A stretch of 41,639 bases of DNA from an uncultured beta proteobacterium. Lineage in GTDB: Bacteria; Pseudomonadota; Gammaproteobacteria; Burkholderiales; Burkholderiaceae_C. Both the position numbers and the translations under genes were made by a program. The stretch is from positions 1 to 41,639 of the forward strand of contig CAIVHU010000204.1 of NCBI GenBank assembly GCA_903905735.1, written 5' to 3'. The notes beneath the pieces were generated by a model. That model saw only the letters and a list, made by a program, of their open reading frames with translations, was not told the origin of the DNA and searched no databases. This document shows, piece after piece, positions 23,809 through 37,760 of this stretch (its first letter is position 1; every line of letters starts with the position of its first letter).

Positions 23809-24684
23809 ATGTCCATTCGTCACCCCATCATCGCCATCACCGGCTCCAGCGGCGCAGGCACCACCTCGGTCACCCGCACTTTCGAGAACATTTTCCGCCG
23901 CGAAAAGGTCAAGGCCGCCGTGATCGAAGGCGACAGCTTTCACCGCTACGACCGTAAGGAGATGAAGCAGAAAGCTGCCGAAGCCGAAGCCGCTGGCAAC
24001 ATGAATTTCAGCCACTTCGGCCCTGAAAACAACCAGCTGGATGCCCTGGAAGCGCTGTTTCGTGACTACGCCGAAACCGGCACCGGCAAACGCCGCAAGT
24101 ACCTGCATGACGCCGAAGAAGCCGCACCCTACAAGCAAGACCCCGGTACCTTCACCCCCTGGGAAGACGTGCCCGCTGGCACCGACCTGCTGTACTACGA
24201 AGGTCTGCACGGCGGCGTGGTTACTCCTGAAGTGAACGTGGCGCAATACCCCGACCTGCTGGTGGGGGTGGTGCCGGTGATCAACCTAGAGTGGATTCAA
24301 AAGCTCTGGCGCGACAAAAAGCAGCGCGGCTACAGCACCGAAGCGGTCACCGACACCATCCTGCGTCGCATGCCTGACTATGTGAACTACATCTGCCCGC
24401 AGTTTGTGCACACCCATGTGAACTTCCAGCGCGTGCCGATGGTGGACACGTCCAACCCGTTCATCGCCCGCGAAATACCTACCGCTGATGAGAGCATGGT
24501 CGTCATCCGCTTCAGCAACCCCAAGGGCATTGACTTCCAGTACCTGCGCAACATGATCCATGACAGCTACATGAGCCGCGCCAACACCATCGTGGTGCCC
24601 GGCGGCAAGATGGAACTGGCCATGCAACTCATCTTCACGCCATTTGTCTGGCGCATGATGGAGCGCCAGAAGAAGGCCGGCTGA
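23809..24684 (+). CDS. cbbP: Phosphoribulokinase
   Basis: This is a 291-residue protein of the short, proteobacterial (octameric) phosphoribulokinase class. It has a P-loop G-S-S-G-A-G-T-T-S at residues 12-20, a Walker-B-like Y-Y-E-G-L-H-G-G, and substrate residues around D-S-F-H-R-Y. It makes ribulose-1,5-bisphosphate for CbbM. The gene follows cbbF after a 100-bp gap that contains a dispersed repeat. Confidence 0.96.
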   Translation: MSIRHPIIAITGSSGAGTTSVTRTFENIFRREKVKAAVIEGDSFHRYDRKEMKQKAAEAEAAGNMNFSHFGPENNQLDALEALFRDYAETGTGKRRKYLHDAEEAAPYKQDPGTFTPWEDVPAGTDLLYYEGLHGGVVTPEVNVAQYPDLLVGVVPVINLEWIQKLWRDKKQRGYSTEAVTDTILRRMPDYVNYICPQFVHTHVNFQRVPMVDTSNPFIAREIPTADESMVVIRFSNPKGIDFQYLRNMIHDSYMSRANTIVVPGGKMELAMQLIFTPFVWRMMERQKKAG

Positions 24685-24706
24685 TCGCCAGGCCAGACCG
24701 CTGGGC

Positions 24707-24744
24707 GGCATAACTTACTGGAAACTGATGATTTGAGTTATGCC
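24707..24744 (+). other. Inverted repeat between cbbP and cbbT
   Basis: There is an 11-bp stem with one G-U pair (GGCATAACTTA with TGAGTTATGCC) and a 16-base loop. It has no T-run, so it is not a standard terminator; it may be an RNA-processing or protein-binding site inside the operon. Confidence 0.4.
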
Positions 24745-24833
24745 GTTACCAACTGACTAAGATAGAGCCCCTGGACCCGACCGCAGATCGTGGCCTGGCT
24801 CTGTGCCCACCCATAACCCACCTATAACGAACC

Positions 24834-26903
24834 ATGACAACACCCACCCCCGAATTCGCCAAGCAGATGGCCAATGCCATCCGCATGCTGGCCGTTGATG
24901 CCGTTGAAAAAGCCAAGTCCGGCCACCCCGGCGCGCCCATGGGCATGGCTGACATTGCCGAAGTTCTGTGGAACCGTCACCTCAAGCACAACCCCGCCAA
25001 CCCGCATTGGGCTGACCGCGACCGTTTTGTACTCTCCAACGGCCACGGCTCAATGCTGATTTACGCCTTGCTGCACCTCACCGGTTACGACCTGCCGATG
25101 AGCGAGTTGCAAAACTTCCGCCAGTTGCACAGTAAAACCGCTGGCCACCCCGAAGTGGGCGTGACCCCCGGCGTGGAAACCACCACCGGCCCGCTCGGCC
25201 AGGGTGTCACCAACGCCGTGGGCATGGCGCTGGCTGAAAAGCTGCTGTCTCAAGAGTTCAACAAGGCCGACCACAGCATCGTGGATCACTTCACCTACGT
25301 CTTCCTGGGCGACGGCTGCCTGATGGAAGGCATCAGCCACGAAGCCTGCTCGCTGGCCGGCACGCTGCGCCTGTCCAAGCTGGTAGCGTTTTATGACGAC
25401 AACGGCATCTCCATCGACGGCCACGTCGAAGGCTGGTTCACCGATGACACGCCCAAGCGTTTTGACGCTTACGGCTGGAACGTGATTCCCGCAGTGGACG
25501 GCCACAACCCGGCAGCCATCGAAGCGGCTTTGAAAGCTGCCAAGGCGCAAGCCGTGCTGGCCGACGGCAAGCCCACCCTGATCTGCTGCAAAACCGTGAT
25601 CGGCATGGGTTCGCCCAACAAAGCCGGCACGCACGACGTGCACGGCGCCGCATTGGGCGCGGCTGAAGTCGCTGCCACCCGCGAAGCGCTGGGCTGGCCC
25701 TATGCGCCGTTTGAGATCCCGGCTGACATCGCCACCGCCTGGAACGCTGTGGCGCGTGGTGTGTCTGCCGAACACGCCTGGGATGCCAAGTTTGCCGCTT
25801 ACAGCGCCGCTTATCCCGCTGAAGCCGCTGAATTCACCCGCCGCATGGCCGGTGACCTCCCTGCTGCATTCGCCGACAAGCTGCCTGGCCTGCTCGAAGG
25901 CATTGCCGCCAACGCCACCGCGTTTGCCACCCGCAAGTCCAGCCAGAACGCCCTCGACGCGATTGCACCGCTGTTGCCCGAGTTCTTTGGCGGTAGCGCC
26001 GATTTGACCGGCTCCAACCTGACCAACTTCAAGGGTTGTGTCAAGGCCGGCCGTGACAAGTGGGGCAACCACCTGAGCTATGGCGTACGCGAGTTCGGCA
26101 TGGCCGCCATCATGAACGGCATCACGCTGCACGGTGGCTACATTCCGTACGGCGGCACCTTCCTGACCTTCAGCGACTACAGCCGCAACGCCATCCGCAT
26201 GGCCGCGCTGATGAAGATCCGTGTCATCCATGTGTTCACCCACGACAGTATTGGTCTGGGCGAAGACGGCCCGACGCACCAAAGCGTGGAACACATCCCG
26301 TCCATGCGCATCATCCCGGGGCTGGACGTGTGGCGTCCGGCAGACGGCCTGGAAACCGCTGTGGCCTGGGCTTGCGCCGTGGAGCGCCGTGATGGCCCCA
26401 GCGCCTTGTGCCTGTCGCGCCAAAACCTGCCGCGCCTGACCGATGTGAGCATGGTCGAGGCCATTCGCAAGGGTGGCTACATCTTGTCTGACATGGAAAA
26501 TTTCCAGGCCGTGATCGTCTCGACCGGCTCCGAGCTGGAGCTGGCCATGAAGGCGCAGGCCGAACTGGCTGCCGACGGCATCGCCACCCGTGTGGTGTCC
26601 ATGCCTTGCACCAATATTTTTGACCGTCAGACCGATGCGTATCAAGAGATGGTGATCCCCTTCAACACGCCGTCGCTGGCGATTGAAGCGGCCCACCCTG
26701 ACTTCTGGCGCAAATACGTCGGCCGTCATGGTGTGGTGATCGGCATGCCCACGTTTGGCGAATCAGCACCGGCACCCAAGTTGTACCAGCACTTTGGCAT
26801 CACCGTGGAACGTGTGGTGGCCAACATTCGCACCATTGTGCATCGCGCCGCCAGCAAGCGCGCCGAGCCGCTGCCGGACACCGTGGTGCCTTCGGCTAAT
26901 TGA
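24834..26903 (+). CDS. cbbT: Transketolase
   Basis: This is a 689-residue protein, full family length. The thiamine diphosphate motif [13 protein letters not shown] is followed by [10 protein letters not shown]. Catalytic histidines are in S-G-H-P-G and N-G-H-G-S-M-L. The central pyrimidine-binding domain has F-S-D-Y-S-R and [14 protein letters not shown]. It moves two-carbon units in RuBP regeneration. Confidence 0.97.
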   Translation: MTTPTPEFAKQMANAIRMLAVDAVEKAKSGHPGAPMGMADIAEVLWNRHLKHNPANPHWADRDRFVLSNGHGSMLIYALLHLTGYDLPMSELQNFRQLHSKTAGHPEVGVTPGVETTTGPLGQGVTNAVGMALAEKLLSQEFNKADHSIVDHFTYVFLGDGCLMEGISHEACSLAGTLRLSKLVAFYDDNGISIDGHVEGWFTDDTPKRFDAYGWNVIPAVDGHNPAAIEAALKAAKAQAVLADGKPTLICCKTVIGMGSPNKAGTHDVHGAALGAAEVAATREALGWPYAPFEIPADIATAWNAVARGVSAEHAWDAKFAAYSAAYPAEAAEFTRRMAGDLPAAFADKLPGLLEGIAANATAFATRKSSQNALDAIAPLLPEFFGGSADLTGSNLTNFKGCVKAGRDKWGNHLSYGVREFGMAAIMNGITLHGGYIPYGGTFLTFSDYSRNAIRMAALMKIRVIHVFTHDSIGLGEDGPTHQSVEHIPSMRIIPGLDVWRPADGLETAVAWACAVERRDGPSALCLSRQNLPRLTDVSMVEAIRKGGYILSDMENFQAVIVSTGSELELAMKAQAELAADGIATRVVSMPCTNIFDRQTDAYQEMVIPFNTPSLAIEAAHPDFWRKYVGRHGVVIGMPTFGESAPAPKLYQHFGITVERVVANIRTIVHRAASKRAEPLPDTVVPSAN

Positions 26904-26917
26904 GGGTGCGACCAAGT

Positions 26918-28662
<1,745 letters not shown>

Positions 28663-28664
28663 TC

Positions 28665-29858
28665 ATGAAAGTATTGCGTTTTGCCGATGTGATCGCCAAT
28701 GGTGCCGTCAAAGGCAAGCGGGTGTTCATCCGCGCTGACCTGAATGTGCCGCAGGACAAAGAAGGCCACATCACCGAAGACACCCGCATCCGTGCCAGCG
28801 TGCCGTGCATCCAGATGGCGCTCGATGCCGGTGCTGCCGTCATGGTCACCAGCCACCTGGGCCGCCCGACCGAAGGTGAGTTCAAACCTGAAGACTCCCT
28901 GGCCCCCGTGGCCAAGCGCATGAGTGAGTTGATGGGCCGCGACATCCCGGTGGTGGCCAATTGGGTCGATGGCGTCGATGTGAAACCCGGCCAACTGGTG
29001 ATGTTGGAAAACTGCCGCGTCAACAAGGGCGAGAAGAAAAACAACGAAGAGCTGGCCAAGAAAATGGCTGCGTTGTGTGACGTGTATGTCAACGATGCTT
29101 TTGGTACGGCCCACCGCGCGGAGGGCACTACTTACGGCATCGCCCAGTTCGCGCCGATTGCCTGCGCTGGCCCCTTGCTGTCGGCTGAAATCGACGCCAT
29201 CAACAAGGCCCTGGCCAACCCCAAGCGCCCGCTGGTGGCGATCGTCGCCGGCTCCAAGGTCAGCACCAAGCTGAGCATTTTGCAAGCCCTGGCCAAGAAC
29301 GTGGACAACCTCATCGTCGGTGGCGGCATTGCCAACACCTTCATGCTGGCTGCGGGCCTGAACATCGGCAAGAGCCTGGCCGAACCTACGCTTGTGGGTG
29401 AAGCCACCGCCGTGATCGCCGCCATGAAGGCGCGCGGTGCCGACGTGCCGATTCCGACCGATGTGGTCTGCGCCAAGACGTTCTCGGCCGATGCGGTGGC
29501 CACCGTCAAGGCTGCCACCGATGTGGCCGATGACGACATGATCCTGGACATTGGCCCGGTGACTGCCGCCAAACTGGCTGAGCAGCTCAAAAAAGCCGGC
29601 ACCATCGTCTGGAACGGCCCGGTGGGCGTGTTCGAGTTCGCCGCGTTTGAGAACGGCACCAAGACCATCGCCCACGCGATTGCCGAGTCTGATGCGTTTT
29701 CGCTGGCCGGTGGTGGCGACACGCTGGCGGCGATTGCCAAGTACGGCATTGAGAAAGACATTGGCTACATCTCGACCGGTGGCGGCGCTTTCCTGGAAGT
29801 GCTGGAAGGCAAAACCCTGCCGGCGTTCGAGATCCTGCAAAAGCGCGCCGAGGGCTGA
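28665..29858 (+). CDS. cbbK: Phosphoglycerate kinase
   Basis: This is a 397-residue protein starting at ATG 28665, coupled to cbbG by an AAAGGAG site inside the last codons of that gene. It has R-A-D-L-N-V-P near the start, [10 protein letters not shown], and the nucleotide-binding G-G-G-D-T-L-A-A. It makes 1,3-bisphosphoglycerate for CbbG. Confidence 0.97.
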   Translation: MKVLRFADVIANGAVKGKRVFIRADLNVPQDKEGHITEDTRIRASVPCIQMALDAGAAVMVTSHLGRPTEGEFKPEDSLAPVAKRMSELMGRDIPVVANWVDGVDVKPGQLVMLENCRVNKGEKKNNEELAKKMAALCDVYVNDAFGTAHRAEGTTYGIAQFAPIACAGPLLSAEIDAINKALANPKRPLVAIVAGSKVSTKLSILQALAKNVDNLIVGGGIANTFMLAAGLNIGKSLAEPTLVGEATAVIAAMKARGADVPIPTDVVCAKTFSADAVATVKAATDVADDDMILDIGPVTAAKLAEQLKKAGTIVWNGPVGVFEFAAFENGTKTIAHAIAESDAFSLAGGGDTLAAIAKYGIEKDIGYISTGGGAFLEVLEGKTLPAFEILQKRAEG

Positions 29859-29932
29859 GGCTAGCGCGATTGCGGGCTGACCGGGTGTTCGCGTGGTGCG
29901 TTGCCAGGTCGGTCAAGTTGCTATTGACTCAA

Positions 29933-29976
29933 TAGCTGCTAGCCCAAGTAAAACAAGGGCTGCAGCCACTTTTTTC
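29933..29976 (+). repeat. Dispersed intergenic repeat, copy 5
   Basis: TAGCTGCTAGCCCAAGTAAA is followed by ACAAGGGCTGCAGCC and a T-run. It lies between cbbK and cbbA and keeps the two ends of the family consensus. Confidence 0.65.
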
Positions 29977-29998
29977 TTATAACTAACCGGAGATTTCC

Positions 29999-31036
29999 AT
30001 GGCCTTTGTATCCCTTCGTCAAATGCTCGACCACGCCGCTGAAAACGGCTACGGCGTGCCCGCGTTCAACGTCAACAATCTGGAGCAAATCCAGGCCATC
30101 ATGGAAGCCGCTGCCGCGACCGACAGCCCGGTGATCCTGCAAGCCAGCGCGGGTGCCCGCAAATACGCCGGTGAAGCCTACCTGCGCCACATGGTGCTGG
30201 CCGCCGTTGAAACCTATCCCGATATTCCCGTGGTGATGCACCAGGACCATGGCACCACGGCAGCCGTGTGCCAGCAGTCTCTTCGCTCTGGCTTCACCAG
30301 CGTGATGATGGACGGCTCGCTGATGGGCGACGGCAAGACCCCGTCGAGCTACGAATACAACGTGGCCATCACGCGTCGGGTGTGTGAGAACTCGCACGCC
30401 GTGGGCGTGTCGGTGGAAGGCGAACTGGGTTGCCTGGGCAGTCTGGAAACCGGTGACGCCGGTGAAGAAGACGGCATTGGTGCTGAAGGCAAACTCAGCC
30501 ATGACCAGATGCTGACTGACCCGGTGCAGGCCAAAGACTTCGTCGAAAAAACCGGTGTAGACGCGCTGGCGATTGCCATTGGCACCAGCCACGGCGCATA
30601 CAAGTTCACTCGCAAGCCCACAGGCGACATCCTCGCCATTGACCGCATCGCGCAAATTCATGCGCAGATCCCCAACACCCACCTGGTGATGCACGGTTCA
30701 AGCTCGGTGCCGCAAGAGTGGCTGGCCATCATCCGCCAGTACGGCGGTGATCTGAAAGAAACCTATGGCGTGCCGGTGGAAGAAATCCAGCGCGGCATCC
30801 AGAGCGGCGTGCGCAAGGTCAACATCGACACCGACATCCGTCTGGCCATGACCGGTGCCATGCGCCAGAGTTTTGCCCAGAACCCCAGCGAGTTCGACCC
30901 CCGCAAGAGCCTGATCGCCGCCCGCAAGGCTGCCATGGGCATTTGCAAACTGCGTTTTGAAGCCTTTGGCTGCGCCGGCCAAGGGTCAAAGATCAAACCG
31001 ATTCACCTGGATGTGATGGCGACACGCTACGCCTGA
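29999..31036 (+). CDS. cbbA: Class II fructose-bisphosphate aldolase
   Basis: This is a 345-residue zinc aldolase. It shows [10 protein letters not shown], zinc ligands in M-H-Q-D-H-G and H-G-A-Y, and the substrate loop H-G-S-S-S-V-P. It also condenses erythrose-4-phosphate with DHAP in the Calvin cycle. It is the last gene of the operon and is closed by a strong terminator. Confidence 0.96.
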   Translation: MAFVSLRQMLDHAAENGYGVPAFNVNNLEQIQAIMEAAAATDSPVILQASAGARKYAGEAYLRHMVLAAVETYPDIPVVMHQDHGTTAAVCQQSLRSGFTSVMMDGSLMGDGKTPSSYEYNVAITRRVCENSHAVGVSVEGELGCLGSLETGDAGEEDGIGAEGKLSHDQMLTDPVQAKDFVEKTGVDALAIAIGTSHGAYKFTRKPTGDILAIDRIAQIHAQIPNTHLVMHGSSSVPQEWLAIIRQYGGDLKETYGVPVEEIQRGIQSGVRKVNIDTDIRLAMTGAMRQSFAQNPSEFDPRKSLIAARKAAMGICKLRFEAFGCAGQGSKIKPIHLDVMATRYA

Positions 31037-31055
31037 GCACCTTGCTTGCTTCCAG

Positions 31056-31081
31056 AAAAAGGGCCTGTTGGCCCTTTTTTT
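31056..31081 (+). terminator. Intrinsic terminator of the cbb operon
   Basis: A 10-bp stem (31056-31065 with 31070-31079, GGGCC-TGTT-GGCCC core plus A5/T5) ends in seven Ts. It lies 20 bases after the cbbA stop. Confidence 0.9.
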
Positions 31082-31093
31082 GATGAACAAATT

Positions 31094-31130
31094 GCCCTTT
31101 AGCCCAGGCTGAATAAGCGCTGGCAGCTAT
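31094..31130 (-). repeat. Dispersed intergenic repeat, copy 6
   Basis: Read on the minus strand: ATAGCTGCCAGCGCTTATTC, then AGCCTGGGCTAAAGGGC. It lies directly after the cbb operon terminator, in reverse orientation. Confidence 0.65.
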
Positions 31131-31516
31131 CAGTTCAATAGTTTCCTGAAAACCTTTGGCACTCATGCGACCGGCGGGTTGTGGCGTCGGTGTTCATCGG
31201 CTGCCGAGGAGTCGCCAGGCGCACCGGTTCGCTGCCCGTCTCGCAACGCGAATGCGGCCTGCTTCCGCCAACCCAGCCCCCACCTGCGTTCATTCGCGGT
31301 ATCTGCATCATGGGCTTGCTTTTCACACCAGCTTGATCGCCCTGTTACGTGGTCCAGCGTACTGACAACGACGCGCATCCGGCCTATCATGGAATTTGAG
31401 CAGTGAGAGAGATCGCACGGATCCTCATCACCTGCTGCGGCTGCATGTTCAAGGCACCCGTGCCACATCGTCAAGCCGCAAGTTCAAGCCGTGCTTTTCA
31501 AGAAGGGCAGACTATC
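31131..31516. other. Gene-free gap before the DUF1840/N-ATPase operon
   Basis: No convincing gene is seen here; open frames on both strands lack family features. The right part holds a good sigma-70-type promoter (31362-31390), so the N-ATPase transcript would have a leader of about 120 bases. Confidence 0.5.
31362..31390 (+). promoter_or_regulatory. Sigma-70-type promoter for the DUF1840/N-ATPase operon
   Basis: CTGACA, a 17-base spacer and TATCAT match the -35 and -10 consensus well. It is the best promoter seen between the cbb terminator and the DUF1840 start at 31517. Confidence 0.6.
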
Positions 31517-33706
<2,190 letters not shown>

Positions 33707-33721
33707 TCTGGCGGGCACATC

Positions 33722-34033
33722 ATGAAACATCCGCCGGATCTGGCGCAAGAAGTAGGTTCCAAAGCCAATCGAAAGCTCCATGCGCAGCGCAACCCTGCGC
33801 CAGGTGTTTGGTTTGGCCTGGGGCTGATGGGCATTGTGGGCTGGTCGGTGGTGGTGCCGACCCTGTTGGGCGCTGCGCTCGGCCTCTGGCTGGACAGTCA
33901 CTATCCAGGGGGGCGCTCGTGGACGCTGGCGTTGTTGATAGGCGGGTTGATGCTCGGCTGTTTGAACGCCTGGCATTGGGTCAGCAAGGAAGAACAGGCC
34001 ATGCGGGAGGAGCGCGAACATGATGATGAATGA
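33722..34033 (+). CDS. atpQ: N-ATPase accessory membrane protein AtpQ
   Basis: This is a 103-residue protein with two predicted membrane helices (about 33-55 and 68-86) and charged ends. It belongs to the AtpI/ATPase_gene1 group, with the family pattern V-V-V-P-T-L-L-G-A-A-L-G-L-W-L-D-S. In N-ATPase operons this position is called atpQ. A role in c-ring assembly or ion (Mg/Ca) supply is suggested for AtpI relatives but not shown for this protein. Confidence 0.88.
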   Translation: MKHPPDLAQEVGSKANRKLHAQRNPAPGVWFGLGLMGIVGWSVVVPTLLGAALGLWLDSHYPGGRSWTLALLIGGLMLGCLNAWHWVSKEEQAMREEREHDDE

Positions 34034-34340
34034 CACACTGACTCTGGTGCTGGCATGGCTCGCCGGCGGGGCGCTTGGTGCGTTCTTTTTCGGCGGCCTG
34101 TGGTGGACCGTTCAAAAGAGTCTGGCCTCAACCAGGCCCGCGCTGTGGGTGTTTGGCAGTCTGCTGCTGCGCATGGGCGTGACGATGACGGGGTTTTACT
34201 TTGTGGCAGGGGACAGCTGGCAGCGGATGCTGAGCTGTCTGGTCGGCGTTGTCATGGCGCGCCAGATCGTGATGCGCCTGACGCGCGTGCCTGAAGCTCA
34301 ACCACCACGCCCGGCACAGGGGATGCACCATGCACCTTAG
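34020..34340 (+). CDS. atpR: N-ATPase accessory membrane protein AtpR
   Basis: This is a 106-residue, hydrophobic protein with about three membrane helices. It overlaps the atpQ end by 14 bases and starts at one of three successive ATGs (34020, 34023, 34026) after GGGAGGAG. AtpR is found only in N-ATPase operons. The conserved arginine within a membrane helix (L-L-L-R-M-G-V) is seen here and has been proposed to interact with the c-ring carboxylates. Confidence 0.88.
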   Translation: MMMNDTLTLVLAWLAGGALGAFFFGGLWWTVQKSLASTRPALWVFGSLLLRMGVTMTGFYFVAGDSWQRMLSCLVGVVMARQIVMRLTRVPEAQPPRPAQGMHHAP

Positions 34341-35037
34341 CCCCGACGAGATGATTTTCTGGCAGCACGGGTTTTTCAAACTCAACGGCACCATTGTGTT
34401 CACCTGGGCCTTGATGCTGGTGATGGTGGTGGGCTCCAGACTCATCACACGCAAGCTATCCACTGGCCACAAGCGCTCGCGCTGGCAAAACCTGCTTGAG
34501 ATTGTTGTTACCGGCATTGAGGGCCAGATTGAGGACGTTGGCCTGCGCCATCCGCGCAAATACATCGGCTTTCTGGGCACCTTGTTTCTGTTTGTGGGTA
34601 TGGCCAGCCTGTGCACCATCATCCCCGGTTATGAACCGCCCACTGGCTCGCTGTCCACCACCGTCGCGCTGGCCCTGTGTGTGATGGTGGCCGTGCCGCT
34701 GTTTGGCATCGAGGGTCAGGGCTTGGGCGGCTACCTCAAGTCATACCTGCAGCCGACCGTCATCATGCTGCCGTTCAACATCATCAGCGAGGTCTCACGC
34801 ACGCTGGCACTGGCTGTGCGCCTGTTTGGCAACATGATGAGCGGCACCATGATCATTGGCATTCTGGTGAGCATCACGCCTTTCATCTTCCCCATCGTCA
34901 TGACCGTGCTGGGGCTGCTCACGGGCATGGTGCAGGCCTATATTTTCAGCATCCTGGCGGCGGTTTATATCGCTGCCGCCACCCGTGTGAGCAAACCCAA
35001 GCCCAAAGCTGAGCCGGTGCCCGCGATTCAAAAATAG
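34330..35037 (+). CDS. atpB: N-ATPase a subunit
   Basis: This is a 235-residue integral membrane protein. The essential stator arginine is Arg164 in L-A-V-R-L-F-G-N-M. It has five to six helices and ends in a Lys/Pro-rich tail (S-K-P-K-P-K-A-E-P). It forms the ion half-channels against the c-ring. Its start overlaps the atpR end by 11 bases. Confidence 0.94.
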   Translation: MHLSPDEMIFWQHGFFKLNGTIVFTWALMLVMVVGSRLITRKLSTGHKRSRWQNLLEIVVTGIEGQIEDVGLRHPRKYIGFLGTLFLFVGMASLCTIIPGYEPPTGSLSTTVALALCVMVAVPLFGIEGQGLGGYLKSYLQPTVIMLPFNIISEVSRTLALAVRLFGNMMSGTMIIGILVSITPFIFPIVMTVLGLLTGMVQAYIFSILAAVYIAAATRVSKPKPKAEPVPAIQK

Positions 35038-35058
35038 CTTATGTATCAAGGAGTCTTT

Positions 35059-35340
35059 ATGGACAGTTTGACCATCATCGCGGTGGCTTCCATCGTCATC
35101 GCTGGCATCACCACCGGGTTCGGCACGATGGGCCCCGCGTTTGCTGAAGGGCGAGCGGTGGCGACGGCACTCACGGCACTGGCGCAGCAGCCCGATGCCT
35201 CTGCCACCATCACCCGGACCCTGTTTGTGGGCCTGGCGATGATCGAATCCACCGCGATCTATTGTTTTGTGGTGTCGATGATCCTGATTTTTGCCAACCC
35301 GTTCTGGAATCAGGCCATCGCCCTGGCAGCTGGAAAGTAA
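35059..35340 (+). CDS. atpE: N-ATPase c subunit with two helix carboxylates
   Basis: This is a 93-residue hairpin protein; ATG 35059 follows CAAGGAG (ATG 35041 lies before that site and is rejected). Helix 2 carries the ion-binding Glu63 followed by Ser64, Thr65 and Tyr68 (I-E-S-T-A-I-Y), the ligand set of sodium-type rotors. Helix 1 carries a second Glu30 in A-F-A-E-G-R and a Pro where Ilyobacter has its Gln ligand. Relatives in Burkholderia with this pattern were reported to be proton-specific with a 17-mer ring, so the ion cannot be assigned from the sequence. Confidence 0.94.
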   Translation: MDSLTIIAVASIVIAGITTGFGTMGPAFAEGRAVATALTALAQQPDASATITRTLFVGLAMIESTAIYCFVVSMILIFANPFWNQAIALAAGK

Positions 35341-35343
35341 ACC

Positions 35344-36168
35344 ATGCTGTTCGACTGGTTTACGGTTGGCGCGCAGGCGCTCAACTTCCTGATTCTGGTG
35401 TGGTTGATGAAGCGCTTTCTGTACAAGCCGATTCTGGATGCCATCGAAACCCGCGAGAAGCGCATTGCCAAAAGTCTTGCCGACGCGGCGTTGAAGGAAT
35501 CAGCAGCGAAAAAGGAACGTGACGAGTTTCAAACCAAGAATGACGATTTTGACCACCAGCGCAAAGCGCTCCTGAGCAAGGCGCAGGATGACGCCCAGGC
35601 CGAGCGGCAACGTCTGATGGACGAAGCAAAGCAGTCGGCAGATGCCTTGGAACTCAAGCGCAAAAGCGCCTTGACCAGTGAATTGCAAAATTTGCGTCAG
35701 GACATTGCGCGGCGCAGCCGTGATGAAGTGTTTGCCACGGCTGACAAAGTACTCACCGATCTGGCAGGCACCACGCTGCAAGCCCGCATGGTCGAGGTGT
35801 TCACCAGCCGCTTGCGAACGCTCGACGACAAAGACAAAACGGGTCTTGCCAAGGCGCTGACCACGCCCGGTGCCAGCGTGTCGGTGCGCAGCGCTTTTGA
35901 GCTGACCCCAGCGCAACGTGAAGGACTCCAGCATGCGCTGCACGACACCCTGGCATCAGACAGCACCCTGCAGTTTGACACCACGCCGGAGCTGATCAGC
36001 GGCCTCGAACTCACGGCCAACGGCTGGAAATTGCCCTGGAACATTGCAGACTTTCTTGCCTCTCTGGAGCGAAGCGTTGACGAGCTGCTGAAGTTGCCGC
36101 CTGTGGCCAAGCCCAAGCCCAAAGCGAAGCCGAAGCACCCCACTGCCGCTGCCAAAGAAACGCCATGA
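35344..36168 (+). CDS. atpF: N-ATPase b subunit with delta-like C-terminal domain
   Basis: This is a 274-residue protein, much longer than the about 156 residues of a normal b subunit. One N-terminal membrane helix ([11 protein letters not shown]) is followed by a long charged coiled coil (about 30-125), then a globular domain. Near the end [14 protein letters not shown] resembles the end of the F-type delta subunit ('P-x-L-I-G-G-x-x-x-x-x-G'). There is no separate atpH here, so this gene probably supplies both b and delta functions. It ends with a Lys/Pro-rich tail and overlaps atpA by four bases. Confidence 0.9.
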   Translation: MLFDWFTVGAQALNFLILVWLMKRFLYKPILDAIETREKRIAKSLADAALKESAAKKERDEFQTKNDDFDHQRKALLSKAQDDAQAERQRLMDEAKQSADALELKRKSALTSELQNLRQDIARRSRDEVFATADKVLTDLAGTTLQARMVEVFTSRLRTLDDKDKTGLAKALTTPGASVSVRSAFELTPAQREGLQHALHDTLASDSTLQFDTTPELISGLELTANGWKLPWNIADFLASLERSVDELLKLPPVAKPKPKAKPKHPTAAAKETP

Positions 36169-37760
36169 TTGCGCCACCTGACAGTCTGCAAAGCGTTGTC
36201 GACCAGTCCTTTGCGGGCTTAAGCCAAGGGCGCAAGGCGTTCTCGCTGCCGCTGACCCCGCAGGAGGTGGGCACGGTCACCCGGGTGTCCACCGGGATTG
36301 CCATGGTGTCAGGTCTGCTCGGAGCCGGGTACGACGAACTGCTCCAATTCCCCGGTGACGTGTTTGGCCTGGCCTTCAACGTGGACGAGACCGAGATTGG
36401 CGTGGTCCTGCTGGGCGACTATGCGAAGTTGCAGGCGGGTGATCAGGTGCAGCGCACCGGCCGGGTCATGGATGTGATCGTGGGCGATGCCTTGCTGGGC
36501 CGGGTGCTTGATCCGCTGGGCCGAGCGCTGGATCACCTGGGCCCGTTGACATCCAATACACGCTTGCCGATTGAACGTCCCGCGCCAGCCATCATGGACC
36601 GCGCGGCGGTGACCGTGCCACTGCAAACGGGTCTCAAGGTGGTTGATGCGCTGATTCCGATCGGTCGGGGTCAGCGTGAGTTGATCCTGGGGGACCGCCA
36701 GACCGGCAAGTCTGCCATCGCCATCGACACCATCCTCAACCAGCGCGGTCAGGACGTGGTGTGTGTCTATTGCGCGATTGGCCAGCGTGCCTCAGCGGTG
36801 GCCAAGGTGGTGGCCATTCTGCGCGACAAGGGTGCCATGGCCTACACCGTGGTGGTGGTCACCGAGGGCAACGATCCGCCCGGCCTGGCTTTCATTGCGC
36901 CATACGCAGCGACCAGCATTGCTGAGCATTTCATGGAAGCCGGGCGCGACGTGCTGATCGTCTATGACGACCTCACGCAGCATGCGCGTGCCTACCGCGA
37001 GTTGTCCCTGTTGCTGCGCCGTCCACCCGGGCGCGAAGCTTTTCCGGGTGATATCTTCTATATTCACTCGCGCATGCTGGAGCGCGCCACACGCCTTCGT
37101 GCTGAGCGCGGCGGGGGTTCGCTGACCGCGCTGCCGATTGTCGAGACCGAAGCGCAAAACATTTCGGCCTACATTCCGACGAACCTGATCTCGATCACTG
37201 ACGGGCAGATTTACCTCTCGCCATCGCTGTTCGAGCTGGGGGTGCTGCCCGCCATTGACGTGGGTAAATCGGTCTCGCGGGTGGGTGGCAAGGCGCAGTT
37301 GGCCTCGTACCGGGCGGTGGCCGGTGACCTCAAGCTCGCCTACGCCCAGTTTGAGGAGTTGGAGAACTTTGCCCGTTTTGGGGCACGGCTGGACGAGGGC
37401 ACCACCCAGATCATCGAACACGGGCGACGCATCCGGGCCTGCCTGAAGCAGCCGCAATCGGCACCGTTGTCGGTGGGGGCACAGATTGGGGTGCTCATGG
37501 CTTTGACGGAAAAGCGCTTTGACAGCGTGCCGCTCGAGCAGATGACGCAGGCCGAAGATGCCGTGGCACAGGCTGCCGCCGGGCTTCCCAAAGAGCTGCT
37601 GGCACGTTTCAACACGGCCAAACAATTGAGCGATGCCGATCGGCAAGCGATTCTCCAGATGGCCGATGCGGCGCTGCTGCCCTTTCAGCCCAAGACCGCG
37701 CCCAAGCCGACAGCCGCCGCCGAGCCCCCACCCAAGGACGCCGGGAAAGATGCGCCATGA
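36165..37760 (+). CDS. atpA: N-ATPase alpha subunit
   Basis: This is a 531-residue alpha subunit with P-loop G-D-R-Q-T-G-K-S at 176-183 and the arginine-finger region near S-R-V-G-G-K-A. The N-terminus replaces the delta-binding F-type sequence with a different leader. The C-terminus has an extra Pro/Ala/Lys-rich tail of about 25 residues. ATG 36165 overlaps the atpF stop and the gene itself overlaps atpG by four bases. Confidence 0.95.
   Translation: MIAPPDSLQSVVDQSFAGLSQGRKAFSLPLTPQEVGTVTRVSTGIAMVSGLLGAGYDELLQFPGDVFGLAFNVDETEIGVVLLGDYAKLQAGDQVQRTGRVMDVIVGDALLGRVLDPLGRALDHLGPLTSNTRLPIERPAPAIMDRAAVTVPLQTGLKVVDALIPIGRGQRELILGDRQTGKSAIAIDTILNQRGQDVVCVYCAIGQRASAVAKVVAILRDKGAMAYTVVVVTEGNDPPGLAFIAPYAATSIAEHFMEAGRDVLIVYDDLTQHARAYRELSLLLRRPPGREAFPGDIFYIHSRMLERATRLRAERGGGSLTALPIVETEAQNISAYIPTNLISITDGQIYLSPSLFELGVLPAIDVGKSVSRVGGKAQLASYRAVAGDLKLAYAQFEELENFARFGARLDEGTTQIIEHGRRIRACLKQPQSAPLSVGAQIGVLMALTEKRFDSVPLEQMTQAEDAVAQAAAGLPKELLARFNTAKQLSDADRQAILQMADAALLPFQPKTAPKPTAAAEPPPKDAGKDAP

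Noticed and set aside
31163..31474. A 103-codon minus-strand frame before the N-ATPase operon.
   Set aside because: It overlaps the best promoter of the region, has no ribosome site or family features, and no conserved partner.
35059..35340. Calling the N-ATPase sodium-translocating from the E-S-T-A-I-Y motif.
   Set aside because: A second helix-1 glutamate and reported proton specificity of a Burkholderia relative make the ion unclear from sequence alone.
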